Part shown: positions 22,244 through 34,992 of the stretch, piece by piece
How the letters are laid out: each line of letters opens with the position of its first letter
How positions within the stretch are numbered: the stretch's first letter is position 1
NCBI GenBank assembly: GCA_028554755.1
Contig: JAPTOF010000016.1
Coordinates: 5,617,001 to 5,681,000 of the forward strand
Length of the DNA stretch: 64,000 nt
Source: Cordia subcordata
Taxonomy: Eukaryota; Streptophyta; Magnoliopsida; Boraginales; Cordiaceae
Direction of reading: 5' to 3'
Position numbers and translations under genes: made by a program
Notes under the pieces: model-generated
What the model saw: the letters and a program-made list of their open reading frames with translations, nothing else
Told to the model about the DNA's origin: nothing
Databases searched by the model: none

Positions 22244-23627
22244 CTAAGTAGGTAATATTTGTGGTGCAAGACTGGAGGTGCAATTGGGAATCAAAGACAC
22301 ACATGGCTGAGCAGGATTAAAAACAGACAAAGTATGAGACACATCACCAACTTTTGAAAGCTCTTTTGTTGGACACATTACATGTAAAGTTTGGAAAGGA
22401 AAAAGTTTCTCATAAAAAATAATGTGTCTGGAAAGATAAACTCGACCAGTTCTGATATCGTAACATCGGTAACCAAAATGATCAGAACTATACCCCAAAA
22501 AGACACAAGACACTGATTTTGGACTAAGCTTATATGCTTTGGTAGAGCCAAGATAGGGAAAACATAAGCATCCAAAAACTCGAAATTCAAAGTAATCAGG
22601 AAAATGGGAGTGAATCATTTCGAATGGACTTTTATTATTTAGAATTGGAGTTGGCAAGTGACTAATCAAATAAACTGCGGTTGAAAAAGCTTCAAGCGAA
22701 AAAGATTTTGGAACATATGAGTGAAACATTAAAGTTGCACCAACTTCAGTTATGTGTCGAATTTTACGCTCAACTAGTCTATTCTGTTGAGGTGTATACG
22801 GACAAGAAATCCGATATTAAATGCCAGAATGATGTAAAAATGCACGAAGATTTCCCTCAATTAATTCTTTTGCCCCATCACACTGAAAATATTTAATTGA
22901 TTTGGAAAACAGATTTTCAGATAGTGCTTTAAAGTGCATAAAGCTGGCAACACAATCACTCTTGTGCTTGAGTCGGGTAAATCCAGGTGAAACGCGTATA
23001 ATCATCAATAAACAGAATAAAAAATTTGAAAACAGAATTGGATAAAACAGGGGCAGGGCCCCAAATATCACAATGCACAATTTTCAAAGGTGAAACAGTT
23101 TTATTAGCTGAAGGCAAAAAAGGTAAACAATGACACTTGCCTATCATACAGGAGGGACATACAGACTTATTCGACTCAGAAGAAACTAAGTGACTATGCT
23201 TGGAAACTAGAGATTGCACATCAGCCAATGGGTGGCCAAGTCTATTGTGCCATAAATTGGAGGACACCCGAGAAGCAGCAAAACCAAAAGAAGTGGAGGC
23301 AGCACTATGTAGAGGAAGTACATAAAAATCAGATTCAGCGCGACCCTGAAGGAGATGAGTTCCCATTTGCAAATCCTTAACAACACAATACGAAGGAGTA
23401 AATTTTAAAGACACAGAATTATCTGGTGTAAACTGAGAAACAGACAATAGATTTTTGCAAAGCTGAGGAACATGTAAAATATAACGCAAAGAAAAGAGAC
23501 GAGAAGAACCAGAGTATGAAGAAGAACCTGTATTAGCAATTGAAACGTCTTTGCCATCACCAATGATGACCTTGTCACTACCAGAGTAAGGGACGCTATT
23601 TTGAAGAAGAGCCAAGTCTGGAGTCAT
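22244..23627 (-). pseudogene. Copia A GAG-pre-integrase and integrase, frameshifted
   Basis: At 22956-23627 the pre-integrase motif LWHNRLGHP and the zinc-binding CPSCMIGKCH are followed by the integrase core start (VHCDIWGPAP...FIDDYTRFTWIYP). The frame shifts near 22960 and continues at 22817-22960 (SDCVASFMHFK, then FQCDGAKEL). It continues at 22244-22729 with the C-terminal part (FRVFGCLCFPYL..., VFLGYSSDHFGYRCYD). Stops and shifts make it non-functional. Confidence 0.88.
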
Positions 23628-23657
23628 GTGGTTTGATGCACCACTGTCTGGAATCCA

Positions 23658-24369
23658 CTATTCAACAGTTACAGGCAATGGAGAAGTATGGGTTTGATTA
23701 GACTGATACATATGCACACCAGCATACTGCCCAGAAGAAACACCTGAAGAAGGCTGAGTACTATTATTTCTAGAAAGATTATAACGATACAGACAACGAG
23801 CAGCAGAATGGCCAAACATCCAACAAATCTGACACTTGAACTTTGGTATACCATTGTTGGTTTGTTGATTGCAAGGAGTGGAACGACATCCAGAGAAGGA
23901 ACTTTGGTGGGATGACTTGTTGTTCAAACTCTAGGCAACCAACGCAGGAGAACTGATGAAGCAGTACAGACTTGAGCAGTGGTGAATAAAAGATTCAGAT
24001 AAAGTTGCCATGATACACGCAGAGGTAAATCGATCAAAGCACTGCCATTCAACAATAGCTGTGGTGTCTACTGGACATGAAGAAGAACCATCAACAAAAC
24101 AAAGCAAATTTTTAAATGCAAAAAATGTCATAATCTGATTTTTCCACGTTAAGTAGTTAGAGTATTCAAGGTTAACAGTCACGAAGACTTTAACATTGTG
24201 TGAAGGAAATGTAAGTGCAGGAACATGTGTCTGTGATGGAGAAAATTTTATGTCAGTTGTAAAAGGGTCCTTCGTGGTAAAGGATGATGCATCCTTTGTA
24301 ATAGGTGTAGCAATGAGATGTAGCGTAGTGGGATGTAAAATGACGTATGCCGTAAAAAAATTGATACCA
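23658..24369 (-). pseudogene. Copia A gag remnant with zinc knuckle
   Basis: A CCHC zinc knuckle, CQICWMFGHSAARC, lies at about 23800-23842 on the minus strand. Upstream on the same strand 23931-24300 encodes a gag-like stretch (NYLTWKNQIMTFF...FVDG). A stop near 23930 separates the two. The longer frame running to 24482 reads into the LTR and its first residues are not gag. Confidence 0.75.
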
Positions 24370-24551
24370 TAAAGGAAGTAAATTTTATGATAATCATTAA
24401 TCTTAGTAAGCATACAATATATAAGAGTTTTGTGGTAAGTCTCCCTAACTATAAAAAAGATAAGAATAACGGATAAGTACAACTTATATCTTATTCTGTT
24501 ACAACAATCATTTGCGAAAATTCAAAAATTAAATTTAGATATCCGTTATCA
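24370..24551 (-). repeat. 5' LTR of copia A
   Basis: Direct copy of 18459-18640 with about a dozen differences, mostly transitions. The primer-binding site (TGGTATCA on the minus strand, complementary to initiator Met tRNA) abuts its inner end at 24362-24369. Confidence 0.8.
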
Positions 24552-24784
24552 TTTTCATTTTATTGCTAAGATTTTCAAATCTTTACATCAGTAGAATGTA
24601 GAAGGGTACAATAAATAATTAAAGAGAAGGCGAGGAGCCTTCCTCCAAAAGAATAAAATTTCCACCACTCGTCGTTCACAATTCCTTCGAAAATAAGCAT
24701 GAAACTGAAAGTAATTAAACACAACAAGAAAAATAAGGATAGGATCAAAGAGTCCAGCATTAATAGTGCAAATTAGAGTGCAAT

Positions 24785-25182
24785 TTATGCGCATTGGAAG
24801 CCACTTGGGACCTTCTTGCCACAGTAGTTAAGCAGCAAGCTCAAGGAAACAGGAACGTTAAGCTTAATGCCCAAAACATTTGCTTTAATGGCCGTGCAAA
24901 GGCAAATGGCAGCTTCAAGATCAGCAAGGCCTGCAATAAGAGAGCAGCATGGTGTCTTTGGTGGGATGCCAATGACAAGGTGAACCAAGCCATTCAACAC
25001 ATCAGCACACACTCCCAACTTGAGAGTGCCCTGTGGGCATGTGGCCTTTGATCGGTGGCCGCCACGGCCACCAGAACTCTTTTGTGGTGTTGGGCATGGA
25101 ACATTTGTTGAACTCACCAAGGTGAAGAAAGGAGGTTGAATGTGAGAAGAGGAGCGGTTGCCGCAAGAACCTTTGAAGCCAT
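24785..25182 (-). pseudogene. Gene 3: HyPRP with a frameshift in the signal peptide
   Basis: The ATG at 25180-25182 aligns with the starts of genes 1, 2 and 4. One base is missing from the A-run at about 25125-25131 (GAAGAAAGG here, GAAGAAAAGG in gene 2). The frame shifts inside the signal peptide and stops at 25114-25116 after 22 residues. Beyond the shift the mature protein is intact: linker [15 protein letters not shown] and all eight cysteines with normal spacing, ending FQCA. An internal Met (25118-25120) could give a 111-residue product without a signal peptide, so it would not be secreted. The promoter is also damaged: TATAAAAG is broken to TATCAATAAAAG (25265-25276). Probably a young pseudogene, though expression has not been excluded. 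Confidence 0.85.
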
Positions 25183-26049
25183 TTCAACGCAGTCAAATAT
25201 AGAGTTATGCTATTTGATACAAAAGAAATAGCTTAGGTGATGAAAATGATGAAGTGAGCTAGGGCTTTTATTGATAGATGGAAAATATAATTGAGTGGAC
25301 TTGTTGGCAAATTTTGGACTTATACTATGAATAAGGATGCACGTTCTTTAAGATCTATGTAGTCAAGAATTATTGGGAGATAATACAAGGAAAATTTTAT
25401 CCACCGGAATGATCAATACCTAACTACAGTGATGCTTCCATTTGAAGACCAACAAAAGAAATGAAGCATAAGCAATTTTTTCCATTTTCTATCGTAAAGA
25501 GCTTATGAAATTATGCATAGACCATGTGGACAGTTTGGACTGGTGTATACACGAAAACCTGGCAATGGAACATGGGAAATAATTCTTGAAGTTTGTTAAT
25601 GTCTGGATTTTTCTATTTCATCACTTGCTAAATTTTCTTTTTAATTGAAGAGAAAAACAATCCCTAGTTGATATATCTTGACCAGTTATTCAGTGGTTTA
25701 GGCCTTTAAATTGTATTCAGATGTTTTTTTTTTCTCCTTGTCCACAATGAAAATGCCGGATCTACATATAGAAAAATGCTAATAATATAAAAACAATTGC
25801 ATGCTTGAGAATGATTGCGATCTGATAATAATCAAGTTGTTTTGCTTAGTTTTTTTCCTTTGCCACTAGTAATCTATTAGTAGGCTCTTTTTTTTTTCTT
25901 CCAGAGTAAAAGATCAAAGAAAAATGCTATGCCCTAGTGCGGTTATTAAAAATCATAGGGTTTTAATATAAAATTTATTATTAGAAGGATTATTACTTCA
26001 AGATCTTACGTCACGATCTTTAAATTTATGATTTTTTCGTATAGGAACA
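25183..26049 (-). promoter_or_regulatory. Upstream region of gene 3
   Basis: Homologous in patches to the promoters of genes 1, 2 and 4: 25255-25268 (AGCTAGGGCTTTTAT), 25500-25575 (GAAATTATGCATAGACCATGTGGACA) and 25795-25850. The segment 25285-25480 has no counterpart in genes 2 and 4. The four-base insertion in the TATA box suggests a weak or lost core promoter. No other gene was seen. Confidence 0.55.
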
Positions 26050-26368
26050 ACTGCGTATCCTATCCACAAATTTATAATGTCACAATACTTTTCAAAATGT
26101 CCTAACATGTTCCGGCATTTAACAAGGTCATTTGGATATTACATGAAATTGCTTTAAGCTTGTTCGCTCTAGTTTTTAGATAGTTTCATTTTTGTAGTTT
26201 AAAAGTTGAAATTAATTTATCTAAATCATTTAAAAAAGAGTTTTTAGATGAAAATCAAAGTTAAGAAAAAGCTAAAAAATTAAAATTTCTAAATTTGAAC
26301 TTCTAAAAGAAAAACTTCTTAAAATTTGATGTGATATCTTTTTTTTTTTTGGGTAAAAATGGAGGTAC

Positions 26369-26801
26369 TATAAGTGCAATATAAGATCGTATACATGAAT
26401 TTATAATATAAAATTCAAAAACATAATTTATAGCGGAAGTACATACTTGTTTGAGCTATTATTGTTAAAGAATTGTTGTTGAAGAAATAACTGTCACCCA
26501 ATCTAGGCTTAGATCTTCCTCTCCCTACTCTACTCAATATTAACAAATGCTTCTGGGAACAACTGTTAGGTTAAGGGTAGGAGAAGGGATCTAGCCCTAT
26601 TTATAATAAATTTTGACAGTCCTACCCATAAAAGGATTTATTAGAATATATGGGCCTACGCACAAAAGAACCGTATGGATTTATGAGGTGGGCTAAAACC
26701 AATATGATTATAAAGCCTAACTTGTGAACCAGATATTCAGCCTGTTTTGTAAAACCAAAAATAATTAACGATAATCCACTTTAAAGAGAAATTTTCCAAC
26801 A
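26369..26801 (-). repeat. 3' LTR of copia B
   Basis: 433 bp, direct copy of 33339-33771. The terminal TG has decayed to TA at its left end. A polypurine tract (AAGTGGGAGAC on the minus strand) lies directly inside it at 26802-26812. Confidence 0.88.
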
Positions 26802-27603
26802 GTCTCCCACTTGGGCAATGTTAATTGCTTTATTTATTTTCAAAAATTTTAAGAAAAATATTTATTAGGCTGAATAGGAAACAAAATGTGGCCACAATTT
26901 TAAAATATTCTGATTCGCAAGATTATACTCCGAACGCATATCCGGACCAACAAGATTGTCAAACATTGAATCATGGCAGTCATAGTGTTCCATATTGACA
27001 CAAGACTTTCCATGGTCACAAATGTCATCCAATCTTATTGTCATGGACCAAACATACGGCAGCGTAGCAAAAAACTAGCACCAATATGTGATCAAAATGT
27101 GCTATTTCTTTGTCAGTCCTCCACATAATTTCTCCAATATCGGCATTTAAAGCAAGAGAAATCTATTATTCTTATCCTCACAAAATAGCATTTAATATGC
27201 TAGAGGAAAGAACACATATCCTCACAAAAATGGCATTCAACAGGCCAGAGGATAGATTATTCTTAACCTCACAAAACGGCGATCAACATGCTAGAGGTAA
27301 AAATACATATCTCCAACCAAAATGTGTCCTTATACAGATATTAAGCATAATAGGGGATCTCGTTACAATGGACACCAAACATAAGATTCTTAATAAAATA
27401 TAAAAATGAGTAATCACAATATATAATTATATTGTAAATCATAAAACAACAGGCTATTGTACGAATGCACTAATGTGCAAAGCAAAACGTAAAATAATGG
27501 GAATATCCAACGGTACATGATGATATAAAGCTCCCACTAGACAATAGCATCAAAAAGATTGTAAAATACTCATATTCCTAACATGTTTCACAAAAATCAT
27601 AAG

Positions 27604-27819
27604 TCAAAGACCCTTGGACAAGGAGTCAATTAATACGTCATCATTATCAATTCGTTCTATATGAATGCCATCATTTTTGACAAAGTCTCTGACTGCCAAG
27701 AACTTGATATCTATATGCTTACAAGTTTTAATTTTCTTATTATTCTTTGAGAATAGAGCAACAACTCTATTATCACAATAGATCTTAATAGATCTAGTAA
27801 CATAATTTATAATTCTCAA
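27604..27819 (-). pseudogene. Copia B RNase H remnant
   Basis: The minus strand reads KIYCDNRVVALFSKNNK...KHIDIKFLAVRDFV...IDSLSKGL, matching the copia RNase H segments 'I.CDN.aa...skn', 'KHIDik.h.vRe.v' and 'aD.lTKgL'. The segment is uninterrupted for 71 residues but isolated from the rest of pol by stops. Confidence 0.85.
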
Positions 27820-28299
27820 AACTAGATATCATATTCTTAAAACATATAACAGAAGATGAGGCATCATAACAAGCCACAAATTCATATAGTTGAAGAGGCA
27901 TTAAGTTGTTATTTTGCATTCTTCCAAGACATGGCCCTTCCAACTAACACAAAGATATACCTAAAAGTAAATTTTCAATCATCTGAGCATCTAACATAGC
28001 CAAAGGAAGAATATCCAACCAACTTTAGATAATCTACTTTAAAGCAAACAAGCGTATAATTTTTGGTCTTTTGTAGGTATTTTATTACCTAATTAGCGAC
28101 AACACAATAATCCATTCCAGGATTTATTATCAACCAAAACTCTTATCGCAAAAGCGATCAAGTCTAGTGCATACTAGATCATACAACAGCTCTCAATAGC
28201 ACTAGCACAAGGTATATCTTTCATAGAATCCCTCTTTATATCATTTTTGAGGATATTGCTTCAATTTGAGTTGATCACCTTTTACAATAAATACACACA

Positions 28300-29000
28300 A
28301 GACTTACAATCCTTTACACCAAAAAAGTTCTGAAAACTCAATCAATGTAAGATTTCATAAAAGATTTAAAATTCCAAGAGACCTATTTCAACAAAACTTA
28401 GTACCAAGTACAAAAGAAGCATCCTCAAGATCTTTCATATCGAAAGTATTAAGTAAAATATTGTTTAGTCTCATGGAGCATACCCAAGTCATATATAACT
28501 AGCAAAATATCATCAATATGCAATATTAGGAAAACAAATTTACTCCCACTGATCTTGAAGTATATACATGGATCAACTCTATTTTCCTCAAAATAATAAG
28601 AAGTTACTATTTCGTCAAACTTCAAATATTCATTACTTTGAGACTTGATTCAAAACCATAAGTGGATTTTCTAAGTCTATAAGCCATGTTATCCTTACCA
28701 CTAATTGTAAACCCTTAGGCTATTTCATATAGACTTATAGATATATATCACTATTAAGGAAAATTATTTTCACATTCATAGGAGCCATTAATAACTTAAA
28801 GAATATTTTATAGAAACATGTGAAAAAGATTTCGTAGTAATCTATACATTTTCTTTGGGTAAAGCCTTTTGTAACTAATTTCACCTTTGGCCTCTCAATC
28901 TTCTCAATGAGATCTCTCTTGGTCTTAAAGACTCATTTGCAACCAATAAGATTATCTCCTTTAAGAAGATCAATAAGTTCCCAAATTCAATTTCATCATA
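28300..29000 (-). pseudogene. Copia B reverse transcriptase remnant
   Basis: On the minus strand near 28505-28525 the sequence reads LHIDDILL, a degenerate form of the catalytic YVDDILL of copia RTs. Flanking parts match RVT_2 only in scraps, with many stops and frame changes. Confidence 0.6.
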
Positions 29001-29599
29001 GGTTGCATCTCATCTCTCGTAGCATTCAAGTAAATGTGATAATCATTATAGATGGAATGTCTTCTTTCTCTAATAGACCTTTAAATGTTGTTAATCATTA
29101 AATCATAAGGTTGTGAGATCTCAACATGTATATTGTCATTAGCTGTAACATCATCATCTATTATAGGGTATCCACTAATATCTTATCTCTCAACGTGAGT
29201 AGAGTACCAGTCTGACTACTTATCAATAGTGGAAATGAGATAATTTCTCTATCATTATCCTCAGTAGTAGGTTGAGGACATTCAACATTATCAATATCCA
29301 ATTATAAGAATTTGGGCATTTGAGATTTGACAATTATAGAAACACATATAGGAGAGTAAAACTTATATCATTAAAAATGAGCCAAATATCCAATGAAATA
29401 ACGAATAGTCTTAGGGTTAGTGGTTTCTTATTTGAAAATCCTTACCTAAGCAGGACAACCCCAAACTGAAAATCGGTTAAACTGGATTTCTCCCTAACCA
29501 AAATTCAAAAAATGAGCCTTAGGGACAAACTTGTTGGGAACATGGTTAAGTATTTAGCAAGAAATTTTAATGGCTTCATTGCAAAGGTACTTTAGTAAC

Positions 29600-30195
29600 T
29601 CAGGAACACTCATCATGCTTCTTATCATATCCGTAAATGTGTATTTTCACCTTTTAATCACATCATTTTACTCAGGCATACTAGACATAATATATTGGGC
29701 AATAATCCTATAATTCTATAAGTACTTAGTGAATGATCCTATTTGTTGTCTGGAGATCCAAGCCTACCATAGTATTCACTTTTTCTGTCAGATCCAACCA
29801 TTTTTATAACCTTTCCAAGTTGTTTTTCTACTTTTCTTAAAAATTTTAAATTTCTCAATAGCGTAAGATTTTTCTTTAATTAGATAGAGGTATCTATAAC
29901 GAGAAAAATCATCAATGAATGTAACAAAATATTTATTACCACACAATATAACCAAAACAGGTCTAGTAGTATATATGTTTATCACTTCTAAAAGGCAAAC
30001 CTGTGGGTAGCATATTTCTTTTAACTTTAGTGCGCTTACCCCTTATGCACCCAATATAAGTTTCAAGATCATAAAAAATTTAGAGAAGGTAAAATCTCAC
30101 TGTTAATGAGTTTTCAACTCCTTTCCTAGAAATATGACCTAACCTTTTATGCCATAGCAAAGAAAAAATTTCTTTACTTAAACTCCTTTTAGAAG

Positions 30196-30235
<40 letters not shown>

Positions 30236-30313
30236 TACGAAAAGAGTCACAAGAACTTCCTGGGAATAAACACAATTTGTATAAACCATTTGATGAAACA
30301 CGTTCACTAACAA
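29600..30313 (-). pseudogene. Copia B GAG-pre-integrase and integrase remnants
   Basis: 30080-30313 contains LWHKRLGHISRKGVENS, the GAG-pre-integrase motif. 29788-29985 contains GNKYFVTFIDDFSRYRYLYLIKEKSYAIEKFKIFK, the start of the copia integrase core. A (TA)n microsatellite at about 30198-30232 interrupts the coding region. Confidence 0.8.
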
Positions 30314-32194
30314 TTCTGGAATTAAAAAAAAAACAATTGTACTTGGTCATTTCTAAAGTGAAAATCATAACCAACCTTGTCTATAAAAGAAATAGGAATC
30401 AAGTTCCGCCTAAAACATGACATCTAGAAAGTATTTTTCTAAAATAAGTTCAAAACTAATTTTTAAATATAGACTAACAGTCTCAATGTAAGACTCTAAT
30501 CTACTTGCCCCTCATCTATTTTATCTTTCTTTAACCAAAATTGAACTTGTGCAATGAGCTCTTTTATAACCTTGCAAAAGTAAGAGTTCTTATCAAACTT
30601 ACTAATAGTAGATTTGGTACCTCTTACATTGTGATTTTAATCTACGATCTAGATTTGACCTTTACCACCCTTTTTAAAACTATGACCTCTCTTAGGAACA
30701 TGACCCTTAGAATTCGAGGTACAAACGTTATAAGAATAGCGCTTAAGATTGAAAACAAAATATACAACCTTTGGGTTTCTACCCTTAATTTTGTTTTCCT
30801 CAATAACATAATGGGTAATTTTTTTATCATTGATATTCCAAGATTCCTTGGTATTTCTCTCCTATAGTTATTAAGAGTTTTTTTACATTCTTAGTTCAAG
30901 ACAAGCCATTCACTAAATACTTAGTTATGGTCTCTTCATAGTCATTAAGCAAGACAGTTAGACCTTTCCTATTGCCAATTATATTACCCTTTATTTATCA
31001 CCATTTTTATCAACCAAAGCGGCATGTGTATCAAATGTAATGTCAAGTTAGTATTGACTATACTCAGATAAAACCCAATATTTGCTTTCATTTCATAATA
31101 GTTTTTTCTATTCAAGTCATCTAAGTAATGATGGTTCAAAGTAAATGAAACAATCCAAGAAAAGAATGCAATATCAATAAATATTATGCATACATACTAC
31201 ATTACAAGAATAAGTATTATAAACAAAAGAGTCCAAGCACATCGTTGTTATATCTGCCTTTGGGCAAATAATTCAACATGTAAATAGGTACTCTTTTAAC
31301 ATAAAGTAATACATATAAGATCACCTCACTGAAAGAAAAGTCAACCACCTTTGGGTAATTAAACTCCCTAACAACATTGTAATTTTGGTCTATACTTTAT
31401 GTTTATGCTACCGGGCTAAAGCCATATAATGATCTCCTTTGGGAGAACATTGCGCACTTTACCATGGTAGTTTCCCAAACAAAACGAGAAAAACCATAGA
31501 TTTAACTGAGCAAATCACTTTGGTGAATTTGCCAACTTAAATCTATGCTGTCAACTCATTGCAAAAAATTAATGCTTAACTTTAATCACAAAATGCTATG
31601 TATGCGATTGACCACACAATATGAAATAATTTAATATAACATGTTTCAGTGATCAATTTAAAATTGCATTCTTCAACAAATTTCAAGAGCACATATGAAT
31701 AATCTAGCAATAGGAGATATATAAAATTTCAAATTGAATAAAGAAAATAAATATTTTCATTAAATTCAGAGGACTAAAGAAAACTTCTAGATCAAATCTT
31801 TATTTATAAAACATAGAAATTTCCATAGAGAAAACCATAAAATTTCAATGTTTAATTAAATTTATTTTCATAACAAAGCTAAAACAATTGTTACTGGTGC
31901 CAAAACCAAATATTAACTTGATCCAATAGCAACTCGCTTAGCAATAGAATTCTATTACATTTGCAAAAGCAAATAGATGATGGCACTTGCACTTAAAAGT
32001 GCCCTAAGGACTCGTTATAATAAGTCAATTAATGATATATTAATTAATTTGATACTTTAAAGGGAATATGACATAAGCAATAATTATAAAATATCCATTG
32101 CAAGAACATGTCACCATTAATGACGCATCTTAGAGCATAACAAAATATATCTCAATTTGCCAATATACAATCAAACTGAGAATTAAAAAATGAA

Positions 32195-32420
32195 ACTAAT
32201 AATAATAATTAATTATTATTATTATTATTTTTAACGAGCCCCAAATACATATATCGTATGTGTATATATTTATTTATATAATAATGGATGACCAAAAGAA
32301 AAAAAAAACTCGGCCATGATGGTTTTTTTTCCCCTCTCAAAAGACTAATATATATATATACACACACATACACATACACACACACATACATACACATACA
32401 CACACACATACATACACACA
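32195..32420. repeat. Microsatellites in the copia B 5' internal region
   Basis: An (AAT/ATT)n tract at about 32197-32230 and a long CA/CATA-rich tract at about 32346-32420. They lie between the 5' LTR and the gag remnant. The minus-strand frame MCVCMCVCM... is a by-product of this repeat. Confidence 0.85.
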
Positions 32421-33338
32421 AAATTTAATATTTTAAATTAAATTTGATTCCATAGTAGCAAAGGCATTGTTTGGTAAATATAAAATATGCAATGCTGTCT
32501 TTGGTAAGAAAAACCTTTAACCAAACAAGACCTTCCCAACTTAAAAATAAAGGCTCTGTTTGGTTATGCAATAATCCAAAGACCAAAAAGCTAAAGAAAT
32601 TAAGTTTTGCCAAATGCAGCCCTTTCTAGCTTAAAACACAAGGGTTTTGTTTGGTCGCACTTATATATAACAAAAGTCTAAGTATCCCAAAAGGCCTATT
32701 TGTCAAACACACCATTTACCAATTTAAAATAAGATTCTATTTGGCTATGCTTATTAATTATAAAGTTTAATCACTCTAAAGTCTTATTTACCAAACATGG
32801 CCCTTCTACCTCTAAAACGGGCTAATAAAGAGTATGTTTAGACCCAAAACGAAAACCCATGTCATAAAAACCTCGAATCTAATTCGATTTTTGTAATCAA
32901 ATAATCTAATCCTAGTCTTTTTCACTTAGAAATTCAAATTCAACATCAATTTCACCAAAAAAAAGTTGAATTCTGTGCTAGATTATGCAAATAGTTTTTT
33001 TTATTTATTTTATTAAAAATCAAGAAAATTACAAAAATTTGAAACACAGGACCAAAACATGGGTCTTCAAAAACACAAATCAAATTTTATTTAAAAAATG
33101 GCTATTTTCTTGATATGAGTGGCGATTGGCTTTCTCTGAATAATTCAGTGGAAAAACTCAAAAATTAAAATAGATCATAAATCAAGAATAACCAAAGAAA
33201 GTTTTACGAAAGCGCTCAATCAATAATAATATAAAACAATCATCAACAACTTTCGTAGTTTATATGCTCAAACAAGTATTCCAATTTTTCTTAAAAAAAA
33301 TACATGTAAATCCATATATAAGTGGCTTTGATACTACA

Positions 33339-33771
33339 TGTAAGCGTAATATAAGATTGTATACATGAATTTATAATATAAAATTCAAAGACATAATTGA
33401 TAGTGGAAGCACATACCTGTTTGAGCTATTATTGTTAAAGAATTGTTGCTGAAGAAATAACCGTCATTCAATCTAGGCTTAGATCTTCCTCTTCCTACTC
33501 TACTCAATATTAACAGATGCTTATGGGAACAACTGTTAGGTTAAGAGTAGGAGAGGGGACCTAGCCCTATTTATAATAAATTTTGACAGTCCTACCTATA
33601 AAAGGATTTATCACAATATATGGGCCTATGCACAAAAGATCCATATGAATTTATGAGATGGGCTAAAACCAATATGATCACAAAGCCTAACTTGTGAACC
33701 TGATATTCAGCCTATTTTATAAAACTAAAAATAATTAACGGTAGCCCACTTTAAAGAGAAATTTTCCAACT
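33339..33771 (-). repeat. 5' LTR of copia B
   Basis: 433 bp, direct copy of 26369-26801. It is followed on the minus strand by the tRNA-iMet-type primer-binding site at about 33322-33337. Its last base differs from the expected CA end (CCAACT). Confidence 0.88.
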
Positions 33772-34024
33772 GGTACTTCTCCCTCGAATTTTATTGATTC
33801 ACAGTGTTGTTTTCTTTCCCTTTTTTTCCCATCAAGAGTACCACTTCAGTATTGCTTTGAGAACAATAGAAGTTTATCAATTAAAATATAATGTCAAATA
33901 ATATAACTTTTACTTAGAAAAAAGTCTATCTAAAACTCTATTACTAAAAGTTTTTTAATTTAAAAACTAAAATTTTATAGTTAAGCCAAAAAAAAAAAAT
34001 TTAGAACGATAGAGTAACTTGATT

Positions 34025-34992
34025 ACTTTTCGAATCCAGAGATATACAAACAAATGGGACGGAGAGAGTATACATACTACTACGTCTTGATGGTTCTGAA
34101 AGAAGTTTCGAAGGAGTGGATATAACAAGGGGAAGGTCGTTTGCTAGTTTCTCTAAGTAGTTTTAGAAAAGTAAAATTAACTTCTTCTTTTTTTCCTTAA
34201 AGATGCCCCTGTGGTACTATTTAATTGGGCCAATGCATGTCTGGAGTAATTTTATGGTATAAATAAACACTTAGCCACCTTTTCAAGAGAAAGATCTCAA
34301 TCCGACAAAAAACGCCGTGAAACTAGAGGGGAAATTACTTCAAGAACGATTTGGTATTGAAAAAAAGAAAATCGCCATGAAACAATTCCTTCATAGTAGC
34401 ATTTAACTTGCCCTTCACAGGGGAAGAAACTAAAAGAGTCAAAATCGCCGAACAAAACAATTGCAACTTGATGCTTAGATCTCAATCCTTTCGATGAATG
34501 CAACTATTCTTATTAAATATATATATCTATATAGCGCAAATTTCTCCAGAATCAATGGGACATGTTTATCACGGATTATAAAAAAAGGGAAAATCTGGAT
34601 ATGATTTTAAGGCATAAACCATCGACTAATAACTGTTAGAGAACAATCTGAGAATGTTTTCCCTTCAAAAAGAATTTAAAAAGTTATATGATTGCGGAAA
34701 AATTCAAAGATTATAATCTTCACCACTTATACTCTCCACGACCAAAAGGGAAAAAAGAAAAAAAAAAAAATACAAGAGGCACTTATCCTCCATGCACGTT
34801 CCATAGCCAGCTTGTCCACATGGTCTATGCATAATTTCATGGATTCTTTATGGAAGAAAATGGAAAAAGAAATGCTTATTACCCATCTATAAAAGCCCTA
34901 GCTCACTTCACCATTTTCATCACCTTACCCATTTCTTTTGTATCATATAGCAATTCTTTCACACAGTCTCTATATTTGATCGTGTGTTTGAA
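34025..34992 (+). promoter_or_regulatory. Gene 4 promoter
   Basis: TATAAAAG at 34888-34895, 98 bases before the ATG. The sequence is essentially the same as the gene 2 promoter as far up as about 34025. Beyond that the two diverge (CTTTTCGAATCC here against GTTTTTGGGATCC there). Confidence 0.7.

Larger units (their letters stand above)
18459..24551 (-). mobile_element. Ty1/copia retrotransposon A, decayed, with nested insertions
   Basis: Flanked by direct LTRs of about 182 bp (18459-18640 and 24370-24551) with about a dozen differences. The minus-strand order is 5' LTR, primer-binding site TGGTATCA directly after the LTR, gag, integrase, reverse transcriptase, RNase H, polypurine-like tract, 3' LTR, which is copia order. 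Frames are broken by stops and shifts. Two later elements sit inside: a solo LTR (18922-20281) and a SINE (21962-22138). It inserted just beyond gene 3, in sequence equivalent to the gene 2 polyA region. The target duplication is ambiguous (TTTT-rich on both sides). Confidence 0.9.
26369..33771 (-). mobile_element. Ty1/copia retrotransposon B, complete ends, decayed coding
   Basis: 7403 bp with 433-bp LTRs (26369-26801 and 33339-33771) and the target duplication GGTAC at 26364-26368 and 33772-33776. The left arm keeps the empty site (GTACC at about 17911-17917). On the minus strand the primer-binding site TAGTATCAAAGCC follows the 5' LTR, and the purine tract AAGTGGGAGA precedes the 3' LTR. 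Domain order is GAG-pre-integrase, integrase, RT, RNase H (copia). All frames are broken. The LTRs differ at about 37 of 433 positions by eye, mostly transitions, so the insertion is not recent. Confidence 0.92.

Noticed and set aside
24785..25120. Gene 3 as an intact 111-residue gene starting at the internal Met
   Set aside because: The upstream ATG aligns with all paralogs and the missing base explains the short frame; a product without the signal peptide would not match the family. Kept as a pseudogene with this possibility noted.
32209..32421. MCVCMCVCM-type frame
   Set aside because: Translation of a CA/CATA microsatellite inside copia B.
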